Shown here piece by piece: positions 25,096-33,907 of a stretch of DNA of 64,000 bases. The DNA is taken from positions 248,001 through 312,000 of the forward strand of contig NZ_AFWV01000004.1 of NCBI RefSeq assembly GCF_000223985.1, written 5' to 3'. Made by a program: the position numbers and the translations under genes. This stretch comes from Thiocapsa marina 5811. GTDB lineage: Bacteria > Pseudomonadota > Gammaproteobacteria > Chromatiales > Chromatiaceae. Numbering within the stretch: position 1 is the first letter of the stretch; every line of letters starts with the position of its first letter. Below the pieces are notes generated by a model that saw nothing but the letters and a program-made list of their open reading frames with translations, did not search any database and was not told where the DNA came from.

Positions 25096-25695
25096 GTGCG
25101 TGTCGGAGCCAATCCGTGATAATCCCAAATGCCGTCTTGTTCCCCCGGCGAGTCTCGAGACGCCGAGCCAGCGGTCTTTTCGGAATCGCGGGTCCGCGGA
25201 ATGGGCAGGCGGATGCGGCGGCTCGGGGGTGGCGCTCGGCACATGGTGTCGTGCCGGTGGGTGTGTTGGCAAGCAACCTTCCGAGACGCGGGCTGCATTC
25301 GAACGTTCGGGGCATCCGCGATTTGGCCCAGTCGATCGAAGTGTGGATCCGGTGCGCCGTGTGTGGCGCTACCGGAGCCGTTCGTGTCCTTCCGGAGGTT
25401 GACACTCGGACGATCTTCCCGGATGCTCGCGTCGCCCGAAGCGCCCCCTGCCGAGATGACGTCTCAGACGCGCCGCGCTCGATTCGGAAAGACGTTTCCC
25501 ATGAGCGGAGCGGCTTGCTGGGCCGGGACCGAGTACCCTCGTTCCAGGCGCTCTGCCCGGGTGATGATGAATCCTTCTCGTGCCTTTCGCGTTGCAGGCT
25601 TCTTCCTGATCCGTGCTGCCCGGCAAGACCGCGCCGGCGTCGTCCGGTGACGGCCGAGTTTCGATTCAGGATCATTAGACGGGACGATTGTCGCT
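25096..25695. other. 600-bp region upstream of the GT4 gene
   Basis: Between the minus-strand GT4 start and the plus-strand methyltransferase remnant. Several long open frames cross it on both strands, but none has family motifs or a consistent start, and they contradict each other. I see no gene here. Promoters for the divergent neighbours would be expected. Confidence 0.35.
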
Positions 25696-26108
25696 GTGAA
25701 ACCACACTACCGGGATCGCACTTACGCGGCCTATCCCGATCTGCATCCTCGGCCCGATGTCGAATCCGATCCTGCCATCGCCGATTTGGTCGTCAGGGAG
25801 TGGCTCGACCGCATGGCAGCCTGGCTGCCGGTCGACAAGGATGCCGAATGCCTCGATGTGGGCTGCGGAAACGGGAGCTTGCTGTTGACGCTCAAGCGAT
25901 CTCTCACATTCTGAAGGTGGCGGGGTTCACCGCCTTCGAGGTCCATGAGTGTTCTCCATTCGTGCACGACCTTCGGAGCAGCCTACGCCGGTCTTTCTGG
26001 CGTGTGCTCCGCACCTTTCTCTTGTTTTGGAGTGTTGTCGAGACCGATAGTACGGGCTCAGGGGTGCTGACGAGAGACTTCATTGCAAAGGTCGACAAGC
26101 CTGGATAG
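25696..26108 (+). pseudogene. Methyltransferase with its middle deleted
   Basis: The frame from GTG 25696 (KPHYRDRTYAAYPDLHPRPD, later ECLDVGCGNGSLLLTLKR) is the N-terminal part of a class I methyltransferase, complete through SAM motif I. It stops at 25912. The adjacent frame picks up at once with AQAISHILKVAGFTAFEVHE, then SPFVHDLRSSLRRSFWRVLR and a tail ending LTRDFIAKVDKPG. That is the C-terminal part of the same family. About a hundred residues with motifs II to IV are missing, and the joint is out of frame near 25890. It is a simple internal deletion of one gene. Confidence 0.78.
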
Positions 26109-26117
26109 GGAGAACGC

Positions 26118-27194
26118 GTGGTTCGGTCGATGTCGAGCGACTTCTGCATGACGGCCGGCTCCGGGTGCCGGTCGGATGCCTGTCCTCTTGTGTGCACCAT
26201 TGTTCTCAATTGGAATCGCCCCGATGCGACCTTGTCCTTTTTGGAGTCGCTGCTGCCGTCGGTTCGCAGCGGAGCGACTTCACTGATCATTTGCGACAAC
26301 GGATCGGAAGACGACTCGGTTCGACGCTTCGGGGACTGGGCTGCTGGGGCCATCGTGCCGGACCGCGACGACCGATCCCCGTCCGATTGGGATGTGCTCC
26401 TGATCCGAACACCCCGGAATTTGGGGTACGCCGGCGGCAACAATCTGGGGATCCGCCGCGCGCTGTCCCGTGGTTTTCGGTATATCTGGATCGTGAACAA
26501 TGACGTCGAGGTGGCTCCGGAGGCCCTTGAGGCATTAGTCGAGTGTGCCGAGCGAGACGCCTCGGCGATGATTCTCGGCAGCACGGTGCTTGATTTTGCC
26601 GCGCGAGACACTGTCCAGTATGCCGGGGGCGCCCGGTATCTGGCCCCGTTCACGATGATTCGCAATCCTTACCGCGGCATGCCGGTGGATCGCATGCGTG
26701 CGGCGACGAGGCCCGCGAAGCTCGATTACGTGTCGGGATGTGCCATGTTTTGCCGTGCGGAGATTTTCCGGTCTTACGGGCTCTTGGATGAACGCTTTTT
26801 TCTCTACTTCGAGGAGTTGGATCTGGCGTATCGGCTGCCGGACCCGAGGTCTCAACTCAGATGGTGCCCGGAGAGTTTGGTCTTCCATCACGAAGGGCAT
26901 TCGGCAGGAGGACGATCCGCCGGCAACCGAACCGAGTCGGCGCGAAGCAGTTACCACGAGAACTTGAGTGCCTTGCGTCTGACCAGAAAGCATTGGCCCC
27001 TTTACCTGCCGATCGCGATGCTCGCGAGGCTTTGTGGCAAGTCGCTGGCAGCCGTTTCGAACGGGCGATGGCACCTGTTGGAGCCGTTGATGCGTGCCTT
27101 CCTGGAATTCCTGAAGGATCCGGAGGGACGCCACGGCAGCGGGAGCGAGCTCGCCGTGACGGAGGAGATCCTCTCGTGCCGGATTCGGCTGTGA
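26118..27194 (+). CDS. GT2 glycosyltransferase, rhamnosyltransferase-like
   Basis: 358 residues from GTG 26118; an ATG at 26130 is an alternative. The GT-A core shows CTIVLNWNRPDATLSFLESL, LIICDNGSEDDSV, RNLGYAGGNNLGIRRAL and the metal site IVNNDVEVAPEALEALV. The acceptor region has KLDYVSGCAMFCRAEIF and FFLYFEELDLAYRL. The family adds rhamnose or similar sugars to cell-surface glycans. It starts 10 bp after the deleted methyltransferase, and its end overlaps the start of a broken GT4 gene, so three genes of one former operon are visible here. Confidence 0.85.
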   Translation: MVRSMSSDFCMTAGSGCRSDACPLVCTIVLNWNRPDATLSFLESLLPSVRSGATSLIICDNGSEDDSVRRFGDWAAGAIVPDRDDRSPSDWDVLLIRTPRNLGYAGGNNLGIRRALSRGFRYIWIVNNDVEVAPEALEALVECAERDASAMILGSTVLDFAARDTVQYAGGARYLAPFTMIRNPYRGMPVDRMRAATRPAKLDYVSGCAMFCRAEIFRSYGLLDERFFLYFEELDLAYRLPDPRSQLRWCPESLVFHHEGHSAGGRSAGNRTESARSSYHENLSALRLTRKHWPLYLPIAMLARLCGKSLAAVSNGRWHLLEPLMRAFLEFLKDPEGRHGSGSELAVTEEILSCRIRL

Positions 27195-27616
27195 CGGCAC
27201 GGAACGCCGGGCCCCGACGCGGTCGCTCTGTCGCGGCAGAGATTGGCACGGATGCGCCGATTGCTGCGCCCCCGAAGGCGCTCTTGTTCGGCCTGCATGT
27301 TGCTCGACGGGTCGGGGTGCCTTCTGTCGGCATTTTTCACGGGCTCGAGGCTTGGGCGGATTGGTCACACGCCTTCGCGCGCGCCATTCAGGCCTGCCCG
27401 GGTCTCGCCGCGGTCAGCCGATTCACCGCACAATCGGTAGAACGTTGGCTGACCCGCGCGGATCCGGAGTTGTTCTGCTTGCCACCGTACATCGATACCG
27501 CGCGCTTCGTACCGGGTCCATCGCCCGAGCGCCACGACGACGTCGCCGTTTTCTTGACCGTAGGCCGTCTGTCGGCCTGGGACAGGTACAAAGGACATGA
27601 CCCTCGAACCCTGTGA
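27176..27616 (+). pseudogene. GT4 glycosyltransferase remnant, internally deleted and truncated
   Basis: A GTG at 27176 with GGAGGAG upstream opens a 146-codon frame. After ~35 residues of a plausible N-terminus it jumps into GT4 core sequence: KALLFGLHVARRVGVPSVGI, then FHGLEAWADW, LAAVSRFTAQSVERWL, PPYIDTARFVPGPS and VGRLSAWDRYKGHD. It ends four codons later. About 60-100 residues of the acceptor domain and the whole C-terminal half of the donor domain (with the E-x7-E motif) are missing, so it cannot be active. The next intact gene starts 40 bp later. Confidence 0.75.
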
Positions 27617-27655
27617 TTCGCTCCCTAAGCCGACGCCTCCCGGGACTCGTCTCGC

Positions 27656-28519
27656 ATGAGCGCCCGCGTCTGTGTCGTGACCCTCGTTCTCGGCCGCGAT
27701 GCCTACTATCGCAGTGCGCGCGAGTCCATCGCGTCGGTCTTGGCGAGGACACCCTTTGATCTCTGTGTCGTTTCGGATCGGGATGTCGCGGGGTTGGCGG
27801 ACGCCGGTGATCGGATCATCCGGAGGAACCTGTCTGCGGCGGTTCGGGACGATTGCCGTGCCGCCCCCTTCCTGAAGAAGTTCGAGGCGATACAGCTCGC
27901 GTTGGCTGCAACCCCGGCGCCCGTTTTGGTGCTCCTCGATGCCGACGCACTCTTCGTGCGCGCGACCTGCGAGGCGGACGTGACGCACGCCTTGGGCGAT
28001 GCGGAGCTCGCGATGGTGGAGCAGCCGACCGTGACCGGCTCGGGTATGACGCGTGCCGATTTTCTCGACCATTATCGCAACCACACCCTCGCTTGGTTCG
28101 GCGAGGATCCCGGCGTCGTGCACGACCCGGAGGCTTTCCGGTTTTTCAATTCTGGCGTGGTCGCGGGGCGTCGAGCGACTTTCGAGGCTATAGCCGATTG
28201 GGCGTCGACGACGATCGCCGGGCGCGACAGCCTGCACCGGGTCGGCAAGCACATGATTTCCGATCAGGACTACTTCCAGTACTGGTGCCACCGCCTCCGG
28301 CCCGGACGCTGCGCAGCCCTGACTTGGGACTGGAATCATTGCGAGCATTGGGATGACGGGTTTCCGCGGCCCGATGCCCGGATCGCGCACTTCAGCAACT
28401 TCTGCCACGGTCCGTCACGCGTGCAGATCCGGCGCATGCGGATTCTCGGGCAACGGGGCCGGCTCGACGGCCTCGAAGGACGCCTGCTGGGCTGGATCTC
28501 CCGGATCGGGCGCGGCTGA
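27656..28519 (+). CDS. GT-A-fold glycosyltransferase (GT8/DUF-type)
   Basis: 287 residues. The start RVCVVTLVLGRDAYYRSARE is a GT-A first strand, and VLVLLDADALFVRATCEADV holds the DxD metal motif. FRFFNSGVVAGRRATFEAIADW and MISDQDYFQYW are the acceptor and late Asp regions seen in nucleotide-diphospho-sugar transferases, and HFSNFCHGPSRVQI ends the domain with a His-rich GT8-like motif. The donor is unknown. It opens a run of five glycosyltransferase genes packed with 4-bp gaps or overlaps through 31876. Confidence 0.75.
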   Translation: MSARVCVVTLVLGRDAYYRSARESIASVLARTPFDLCVVSDRDVAGLADAGDRIIRRNLSAAVRDDCRAAPFLKKFEAIQLALAATPAPVLVLLDADALFVRATCEADVTHALGDAELAMVEQPTVTGSGMTRADFLDHYRNHTLAWFGEDPGVVHDPEAFRFFNSGVVAGRRATFEAIADWASTTIAGRDSLHRVGKHMISDQDYFQYWCHRLRPGRCAALTWDWNHCEHWDDGFPRPDARIAHFSNFCHGPSRVQIRRMRILGQRGRLDGLEGRLLGWISRIGRG

Positions 28520-28523
28520 CCCC

Positions 28524-29336
28524 ATGCGTGCGGACATCGATGTGGTCGTGGTGACCTATCAGTCCGGGCAGAGGATCTCGGGCTGTCTCGAGGCCCTTCG
28601 CGCCTCGGAGGCGTGCCGGTCTTGTGTGGTCGACAACGGTTCCGACGACGACACGCTGCGGTGTCTCGATGAACTGGGCATCGAGCCGCTCGTGCTGAGC
28701 GCCAATCCCGGCTATGCGGTTGCAGCCAACCGCGGCGCATCGCTCGGGAGTGCGGGGTATCTCGCATTCGTCAACCCCGATTGCCTCGTCCCTCCGCATT
28801 TTTGGCGCGACGCCCTGCGTCTGCTCGCCGACCATCCGACCGCTTGTGTCGTGCCGCGCCGCCTGATCAAGCCGGGCATGGTTCAGCTCGGGCGCCAGCC
28901 CGGTTATTCGTCGCTGAAGCTCCTCGGTGACATCTTCTTCGACAACTATTTCAACCTCGGCTTGGGGCGTCTCCTGCGGCGACTCCCGGGATACCATGCC
29001 CCGGATTGGTTCTGGCCGCACGGTGCCTGTTTGGTGATGTCGAGGCGCTGGTTCGACACGCTCGGGGGTATGGATGAGTCCTTTCCCATGTACATGGGTG
29101 ATGTCGTGCTCGGGCGACGCATGCGCGAGCTCGGAGGCGTCATCCTCGAGTCCGGGATCGACGTCGTCCATCTCGAAGGCGAGGGTGCGGCGGTGACCCC
29201 GGCGCGGCGTCTGGCCCTGTTGAACGCCGGACGCACCGCCTACGCCGAACGGTTCCACGGGGCTGCGCTGGCATGGGCGATGCGCCTGCTCGCTTGGCCC
29301 GGATTCACGCTGCGCCGGCTCTTGGTCTTCCGATGA
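28524..29336 (+). CDS. GT2 glycosyltransferase
   Basis: 270 residues from the ATG at 28524, four bases after the previous stop. Core motifs: DIDVVVVTYQSGQRISGCLE, CVVDNGSDDDTL, SANPGYAVAANRGASLG and AFVNPDCLVPPHFW (metal site). HGACLVMSRRWFDTLGGMDE and MYMGDVVLGRRMRELG complete the acceptor side. It looks like a rhamnosyl- or glucosyl-transferase of surface polysaccharide assembly. The end overlaps the next start as ATGA. Confidence 0.85.
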   Translation: MRADIDVVVVTYQSGQRISGCLEALRASEACRSCVVDNGSDDDTLRCLDELGIEPLVLSANPGYAVAANRGASLGSAGYLAFVNPDCLVPPHFWRDALRLLADHPTACVVPRRLIKPGMVQLGRQPGYSSLKLLGDIFFDNYFNLGLGRLLRRLPGYHAPDWFWPHGACLVMSRRWFDTLGGMDESFPMYMGDVVLGRRMRELGGVILESGIDVVHLEGEGAAVTPARRLALLNAGRTAYAERFHGAALAWAMRLLAWPGFTLRRLLVFR

Positions 29337-30217
29337 TCTACTATTTTCTCCCGGATTCGGGTCACTTCGGCGGCGTGAAGGTCGCCTGTCAGTTCGTGGA
29401 GATGCTCAACACGCTCGGGATTCCGGCGGTCGTCTGCATGCGCGACGGGTTCGCGCCTCGGTGGTTCTCCGGACGATTCGCGGTCCTCCCCGAGGCCGTC
29501 GCGATCGAGCGCATCACCGAGCGCGACATCCTCATGATCACCTGGCCGCCGGATCATCGGCGACTGGCGCACCTGCCCGGGCGTCGCGTCTGCCATGCAC
29601 AGGGGACGGATCCGCTGATGGATCCGATCTTCGCCGACCCGGACGTTCTCATTCTCACCTGCTGGGACCAGGCGACCGACTATGTGCGTACAGAGCACGG
29701 ACGCGAGTCGGTTCAGGTCGGCATCTCGATCAGCGACTGCTTCTATTTCGGCGGCGGGCTCAAGCTCGACAACCGAGTGGCCTATATGCCGAGGCGGGGA
29801 TTCCGGATCCTGCTCCGCTGTCTCCTGGGGGTGCGAGACTTCGATTTCACGCCGATCGACGGGCTCGCAGAGGCCGAGGTCGCGCGCCGACTTCAGCGTG
29901 CAGGGGTATTTCTGGCAAGTGCCGTCGGCGAGCAGTTCGGTCTTCCCGCATTGGAGGCGATGGCCGCGGCCTGTGTCGTGGTCAGCGTGCCGGTGAAAGG
30001 CGGGATGGAGTACCTGCGCCACGGCGAGAACTGCCTGGTTGCCGAGCCCGAGGATCTGCCGGATGCACTGGATCGTCTGGCGCATCCGAGTCAGGCGAGC
30101 GAGCGGGTGCGGCTGCGTCATCGTGCCGCCGAAACGGCACTGGCGTATCGGCCGCAGGTACAGCGCGAGCGGCTGCGGCGTCTCCTCGCGGCCGGCTTGA
30201 GCGAGCAGCTGACATGA
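29333..30217 (+). CDS. GT4-like glycosyltransferase
   Basis: 294 residues from the ATG at 29333 (IYYFLPDSGHFGGVKVACQF). The donor-binding half shows VFLASAVGEQFGLPALEAMA, a GT4 E-x7-E region (EQFGLPALE), and GGMEYLRHGENCLVAEPED. It is shorter than most GT4 enzymes (usually 350-400), because the acceptor domain is compact. Both ends overlap neighbours as ATGA, so it is translated within the glycosyltransferase operon. Confidence 0.8.
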   Translation: MIYYFLPDSGHFGGVKVACQFVEMLNTLGIPAVVCMRDGFAPRWFSGRFAVLPEAVAIERITERDILMITWPPDHRRLAHLPGRRVCHAQGTDPLMDPIFADPDVLILTCWDQATDYVRTEHGRESVQVGISISDCFYFGGGLKLDNRVAYMPRRGFRILLRCLLGVRDFDFTPIDGLAEAEVARRLQRAGVFLASAVGEQFGLPALEAMAAACVVVSVPVKGGMEYLRHGENCLVAEPEDLPDALDRLAHPSQASERVRLRHRAAETALAYRPQVQRERLRRLLAAGLSEQLT

Positions 30218-30963
30218 GCGCGCGCGCCTTGACCTGCATCCTGGTGTCGCGCGGGCTCGACGGGTTGCTCGCCGTCTGCACTGCGCATCTCGAGACGGCG
30301 CTGGCGGTCGCGGGGGTGGCCGAAGACTCCGAGGTCGTGATCGTCGACAACGCCTCTCCGACCCCGTATCGCGAGGCGGTTTGGTCCAAACCCGGCCGGC
30401 GCCTGATCCGGCTCGATCGACACCACGCATTCGCGTCCGCCAACAACCTGGCGGCACGGCGCTACCCCAATCCCTATCTCCTCTTGCTCAACAACGACGT
30501 CCTGCTGCACCGCGAGACCTTGAGCGGCATGCTGGATCTGATGGAGGCCGATCCTCGAATCGGGATCTGCGGGGCGCGTCTGCTCTTTCCGGATGGCTCT
30601 TTGCAGCACGGCGGCGTGGTCTTCGGCGCCGGACGGCGCGGTCCCTATCATTTGGATCGGTGTCGCCCCGCCGATCTCGTGCCGATGCAGGACCGCGAAT
30701 TCCAGGCTGTGACCGGGGCCTGTCTGATGGTTCGGCATGCCCTCTGGTCTGCACTCGGCGGTCTGGACGAGGACTATGCCTTCGGGCTCGAAGACGTCGA
30801 TCTCTGCCTGCGCGCGCGCGGTCTGGGCTGGCGGGTCTGGTGCTATCATGGCGCGGATTCTCTGCATTTCGAGTCCATGACACCCGGCCGCGTGCGTCTC
30901 GATGTCGGCTCACGGAGGCTTTTCATGCAGCGCTGGCAAGGCCGCTACAGCATCGATGGATAG
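30214..30963 (+). CDS. GT2 glycosyltransferase, rhamnosyltransferase-like
   Basis: 249 residues from the ATG at 30214, overlapping the previous stop. SEVVIVDNASPTPYREAV, HHAFASANNLAARRYPNPYL and LLNNDVLLHRETL (metal site) mark the GT-A domain. FQAVTGACLMVRHALWSALGG and FGLEDVDLCLRARGLGWRVW mark the acceptor side, as in rhamnosyltransferases of O-antigen loci. The donor is unproven. It overlaps the following gene by 8 bp. Confidence 0.85.
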   Translation: MSARALTCILVSRGLDGLLAVCTAHLETALAVAGVAEDSEVVIVDNASPTPYREAVWSKPGRRLIRLDRHHAFASANNLAARRYPNPYLLLLNNDVLLHRETLSGMLDLMEADPRIGICGARLLFPDGSLQHGGVVFGAGRRGPYHLDRCRPADLVPMQDREFQAVTGACLMVRHALWSALGGLDEDYAFGLEDVDLCLRARGLGWRVWCYHGADSLHFESMTPGRVRLDVGSRRLFMQRWQGRYSIDG

Positions 30964-31876
30964 ACCCGCGATCACGGCGATCGTCCACACGCGCGACTCC
31001 GCGGAGACCCTCGCCAAGGCCCTGGCCTCGTTGCGCTGGGCGGACGAGCTCATCGTGGCGGATATGGACAGTAGGGACGAGACACGCGAGATCGCGGGTC
31101 GCTACGGTGCGCGCATCGTTCCTTTGGAGCCAGCGCCGCGCGTCGACGGCGTCAGGGATCGGGTGACCGCCATGGCCGTCCATCCCTGGATCCTGGTCCT
31201 GGATTCGGATGAATGGCTGGCCGAAGACGCCGAGTCCGCCGTCGCCGCGCTCATCGCGGATCAAGGCGATCGCTTCGATGCCTTCGCGCTTCCGCGCTTT
31301 AACTACGTCGGGGAGCAGTGGCTGCGTGCCCAGCCCTGGTATCCGGACAATCAGATTCGTCTGTTTCGCCGCGGTACGGTGACCTGGCCGGACGCCATCC
31401 ATGTCTCCCCGCGCATGACCACCGGCTGGCAGCGTCTGAAGGAGCTGCAGCCGCCCGGGTGCCTGCACATCCACCACCGCAACTACCGCGATCTGCGCGA
31501 CTTCGTGCGGCGTCAGCTCGACTATGCCTTGAGCGAGACGTACGACGATCGCCCCGAACGATTCGATTTCGGCGACCATGTGGCGAAGGCCTACGAGCAG
31601 CTCGCGCTAAGGCAGGCGCCAGATCGAGACGGCGACCTCTCGCAGGCCGTCGCGCTGCTCCTCGCCTGGGACGCCGTCGTGCGCGGTGTCCTGCATTGGG
31701 AGTCGCTCGATCCTCGTCCGCCGCTCGGGGCGATTCAGGCGCTGCCCATCGCGTCCTGCCGTGTTCCGCGTTGGTTGGTCTTTCTGCGACGCTGGTCGGG
31801 CGCGCGCCTGCCTTGGCTCTTTCTGTTTCGCACGGCGCGTCGGATGACCGATGAATGGCGCAACCGACGCGCGTGA
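30956..31876 (+). CDS. GT2 glycosyltransferase, WaaE/LpsC-like
   Basis: 306 residues from the ATG at 30956. ITAIVHTRDSAETLAKALAS, IVADMDSRDETREIAGRYGA and WILVLDSDEWL (the DSDE metal site) are typical of the WaaE/KdtX beta-1,4-glucosyltransferase group. FRRGTVTWPDAIHVSPRM and CLHIHHRNYRDLRDFVRRQL match the same group's later conserved blocks. This subgroup adds a hexose to LPS inner core or to exopolysaccharide subunits. It is the last gene of the five-gene run; two REP-like palindromes follow its stop. Confidence 0.85.
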   Translation: MDRPAITAIVHTRDSAETLAKALASLRWADELIVADMDSRDETREIAGRYGARIVPLEPAPRVDGVRDRVTAMAVHPWILVLDSDEWLAEDAESAVAALIADQGDRFDAFALPRFNYVGEQWLRAQPWYPDNQIRLFRRGTVTWPDAIHVSPRMTTGWQRLKELQPPGCLHIHHRNYRDLRDFVRRQLDYALSETYDDRPERFDFGDHVAKAYEQLALRQAPDRDGDLSQAVALLLAWDAVVRGVLHWESLDPRPPLGAIQALPIASCRVPRWLVFLRRWSGARLPWLFLFRTARRMTDEWRNRRA

Positions 31877-31919
31877 GCGACGTCGAGGGTTAGCCCGATT
31901 TCCGCGAAACCGCCCCGCC

Positions 31920-31991
31920 GTGGGTCGGGCTTCAGCCCGAGAAGAGCGCCGCAGGATGGCTATACCCACGGGTCGGACTCAAGTCCGACCC
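31920..31991. repeat. Pair of REP-like palindromes between convergent genes
   Basis: The first palindrome (31924-31940) is TCGGGCT with AGCCCGA. The second (31970-31991) is GGGTCGGACT with AGTCCGACCC, a perfect 10-bp stem. Both have the GGGTCGGRCTnnAGYCCGA consensus and share GTGGGTC or CCCAC edges. They lie between the glycosyltransferase operon (ends 31876) and the convergent ABC transporter gene (ends 32027). They could act as a bidirectional terminator or mRNA-stabilising element. Confidence 0.7.
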
Positions 31992-32026
31992 ACAGCGCGT
32001 CGGGGACACGATTCTCCGGAAATCGC

Positions 32027-33820
32027 CTAGGAACTGTTTTGGTCAAAGAGCGTTCGGTAGAGCGAGGAGTCGCGCAGCAATGCCGTGTGGGTGCCTTGGG
32101 CAAGCAGGCGGCCCTGATCCATGACCAGAATGGTGTCGGCGTGCTGGATGGTCGAGAGACGATGCGCGATCACGATCACCGTGATGCGTCCGGAGAGCGC
32201 GGCCAGCGTGGTCTGAATGGCACGCTCCGATTCCGAGTCCAGTGCCGCGGTCGGCTCGTCCATGATCAACAGTGTCGGGTCGATCAGCAGGGCGTGAGCG
32301 ATCGCCAGACGCTGGCGTTGACCCTCCGAGAAGCGAGCGCCGTGGGAGCCCACGTCGGTCTCCAATCCGTCGGGAAGGCCTGCGACGAAGTCCTCACAGT
32401 GACACAGACGCAGGGCCTCGTGGATTCGGCCGTCCGAGGGCGAGGGGTCGATGCCGAAGGTCAGATTCTCCCGTAGCGAGGTGCCGAAAAAGAAGGGTTT
32501 TTGCGCCACGACACCGATTCGGCGGCGCAGCGTCGTGCGGTCGATGTCCTGCAAAGGGACGTCGTCGAAAAAAATGCCCCCTTCGGTTGGACGATAGCAA
32601 CCCGTCAACAGGCGGATCAATGTCGTCTTGCCGGCCCCGGAGCGCCCGACGACGGCCGTGGTGCGACGGGCCGGGATCGCCAACGACAGGCCTGCGAGCG
32701 CCGCCCCGCGCGTGTCGCGGCTCGAGTACCGAAATCCGACCGCGTCGAGCCGAATCGCTGCGTGCAGATCCTTGAAGCGCCGGTCTCCGCAAGCCGCTTC
32801 CCGATGCGCGCCCGCGTCGCCTAGGAAGGTGCGCAGACGCTCGAGGCTCCCGTTGTAGACCCGCATCTGCGCCCACTGTTGAGACATGGCGAGCGTTTGG
32901 GGCACCAATCTCGTGATCACCAGCAAGAAGATCCCGAGTGCCGCAAAGCCCATGCCGACCTTTGCGATCGCGAGATAGACAATCACGAAGACCGACATGA
33001 CCAAGAGCGGCTCGGTGCGCACCTGAATCAAGGCGCGGAGCCGATCGCCCTGTTTCATGTTGCGCGCGATGCGATCGGTCACCCCGGTCAGCTCCGCGAT
33101 CGCTTCGGCCTCACGTGCACGGAGCTTGATGCGCTCGATCCCAAAGATCCCGTCGCTTAGTTGCTCGCCGAGCGCCGTGTTCTGCTCGCTGAGTCGACGA
33201 CTCGTGCGGTCGGCCTTTCGGCCGTGATGTCGCAGGAGCAGGCCTGTCAGCGCGAAGACGGGGGCGGCGTAGAGCGCGAGCTGCGGCGATACGGCCACGA
33301 GCAGGACGGAATAGGTGATGCTCAGTGCGCTCGCCGTCAGGAAGGCCACCTTGCCCGCGACGGCCTCCACCGCACGATCGGCTTCGACGGTGACCAACGC
33401 CTGCAGCTCGCCTTGCGAGCGGTTGCCCAGAAATCCGAGGTCGGCCTGCATCAGTGCCGTGATGAGCCGGCGGCGGACAGCGCGGCTGATCTCTTCCTTG
33501 AGGGCTGCCAGATGGATCTCGCGGCGGTAGAAGAGCCAGACGCGCAGGCCAAACGGCACGGCGGCCATCAAGAGCAATCCGGCGAGGATCAGATCCGCAT
33601 CCGAGGTGCCGAGGAATCCGCTCAAGAGCGCCTCGAGATCCTTCATGATGCCGGTTGCGCTCGCGTCGCGGCCCATTCCGCTCGCGTAGGCGGCTATCGG
33701 GACCAGCATCCCGAGCCCGACGCCCTCCGAGACGGCAAACAGGAGCGTCAAGACCGTTAAACGGGTGATCGTTGCCCTGGAAACGCCGAGCCCGGCGAGG
33801 TCGGCGAGGATGCGAGGCAT
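32027..33820 (-). CDS. ABC transporter, fused membrane and ATPase domains (MsbA/PglK-type)
   Basis: 597 residues from the ATG at 33820; an ATG at 33889 would add 23 residues. Six membrane helices occupy about residues 20-310, and the nucleotide-binding domain spans about 360-590. Walker A is VVGRSGAGKTTLIRLL, the Q-loop region is VVAQKPFFFG, Walker B is LLIMDEPTAALDSE and the H-loop is VIAHRLS. The signature motif reads FSEGQ rather than the canonical LSGGQ. The type exports lipids or lipid-linked glycans as a homodimer in the inner membrane. Location beside a glycosyltransferase operon suggests it flips the glycolipid or polyprenyl-linked product. Confidence 0.88.
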   Translation of the reverse strand: MPRILADLAGLGVSRATITRLTVLTLLFAVSEGVGLGMLVPIAAYASGMGRDASATGIMKDLEALLSGFLGTSDADLILAGLLLMAAVPFGLRVWLFYRREIHLAALKEEISRAVRRRLITALMQADLGFLGNRSQGELQALVTVEADRAVEAVAGKVAFLTASALSITYSVLLVAVSPQLALYAAPVFALTGLLLRHHGRKADRTSRRLSEQNTALGEQLSDGIFGIERIKLRAREAEAIAELTGVTDRIARNMKQGDRLRALIQVRTEPLLVMSVFVIVYLAIAKVGMGFAALGIFLLVITRLVPQTLAMSQQWAQMRVYNGSLERLRTFLGDAGAHREAACGDRRFKDLHAAIRLDAVGFRYSSRDTRGAALAGLSLAIPARRTTAVVGRSGAGKTTLIRLLTGCYRPTEGGIFFDDVPLQDIDRTTLRRRIGVVAQKPFFFGTSLRENLTFGIDPSPSDGRIHEALRLCHCEDFVAGLPDGLETDVGSHGARFSEGQRQRLAIAHALLIDPTLLIMDEPTAALDSESERAIQTTLAALSGRITVIVIAHRLSTIQHADTILVMDQGRLLAQGTHTALLRDSSLYRTLFDQNSS

Positions 33821-33907
33821 CAGTATCCGCTCCGCAATCGCAGGGCGGGTGTTGCGGATGGATCCGCGCAGCTTAGCCGGCGCGTCCAAGACACGTCGCC
33901 GATCGAA

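Noticed and set aside
24666-26108. A 480-codon plus-strand frame as one gene
   Set aside because: Only its last ~70 codons resemble a protein family (methyltransferase C-terminus); the rest is antisense to the GT4 gene.
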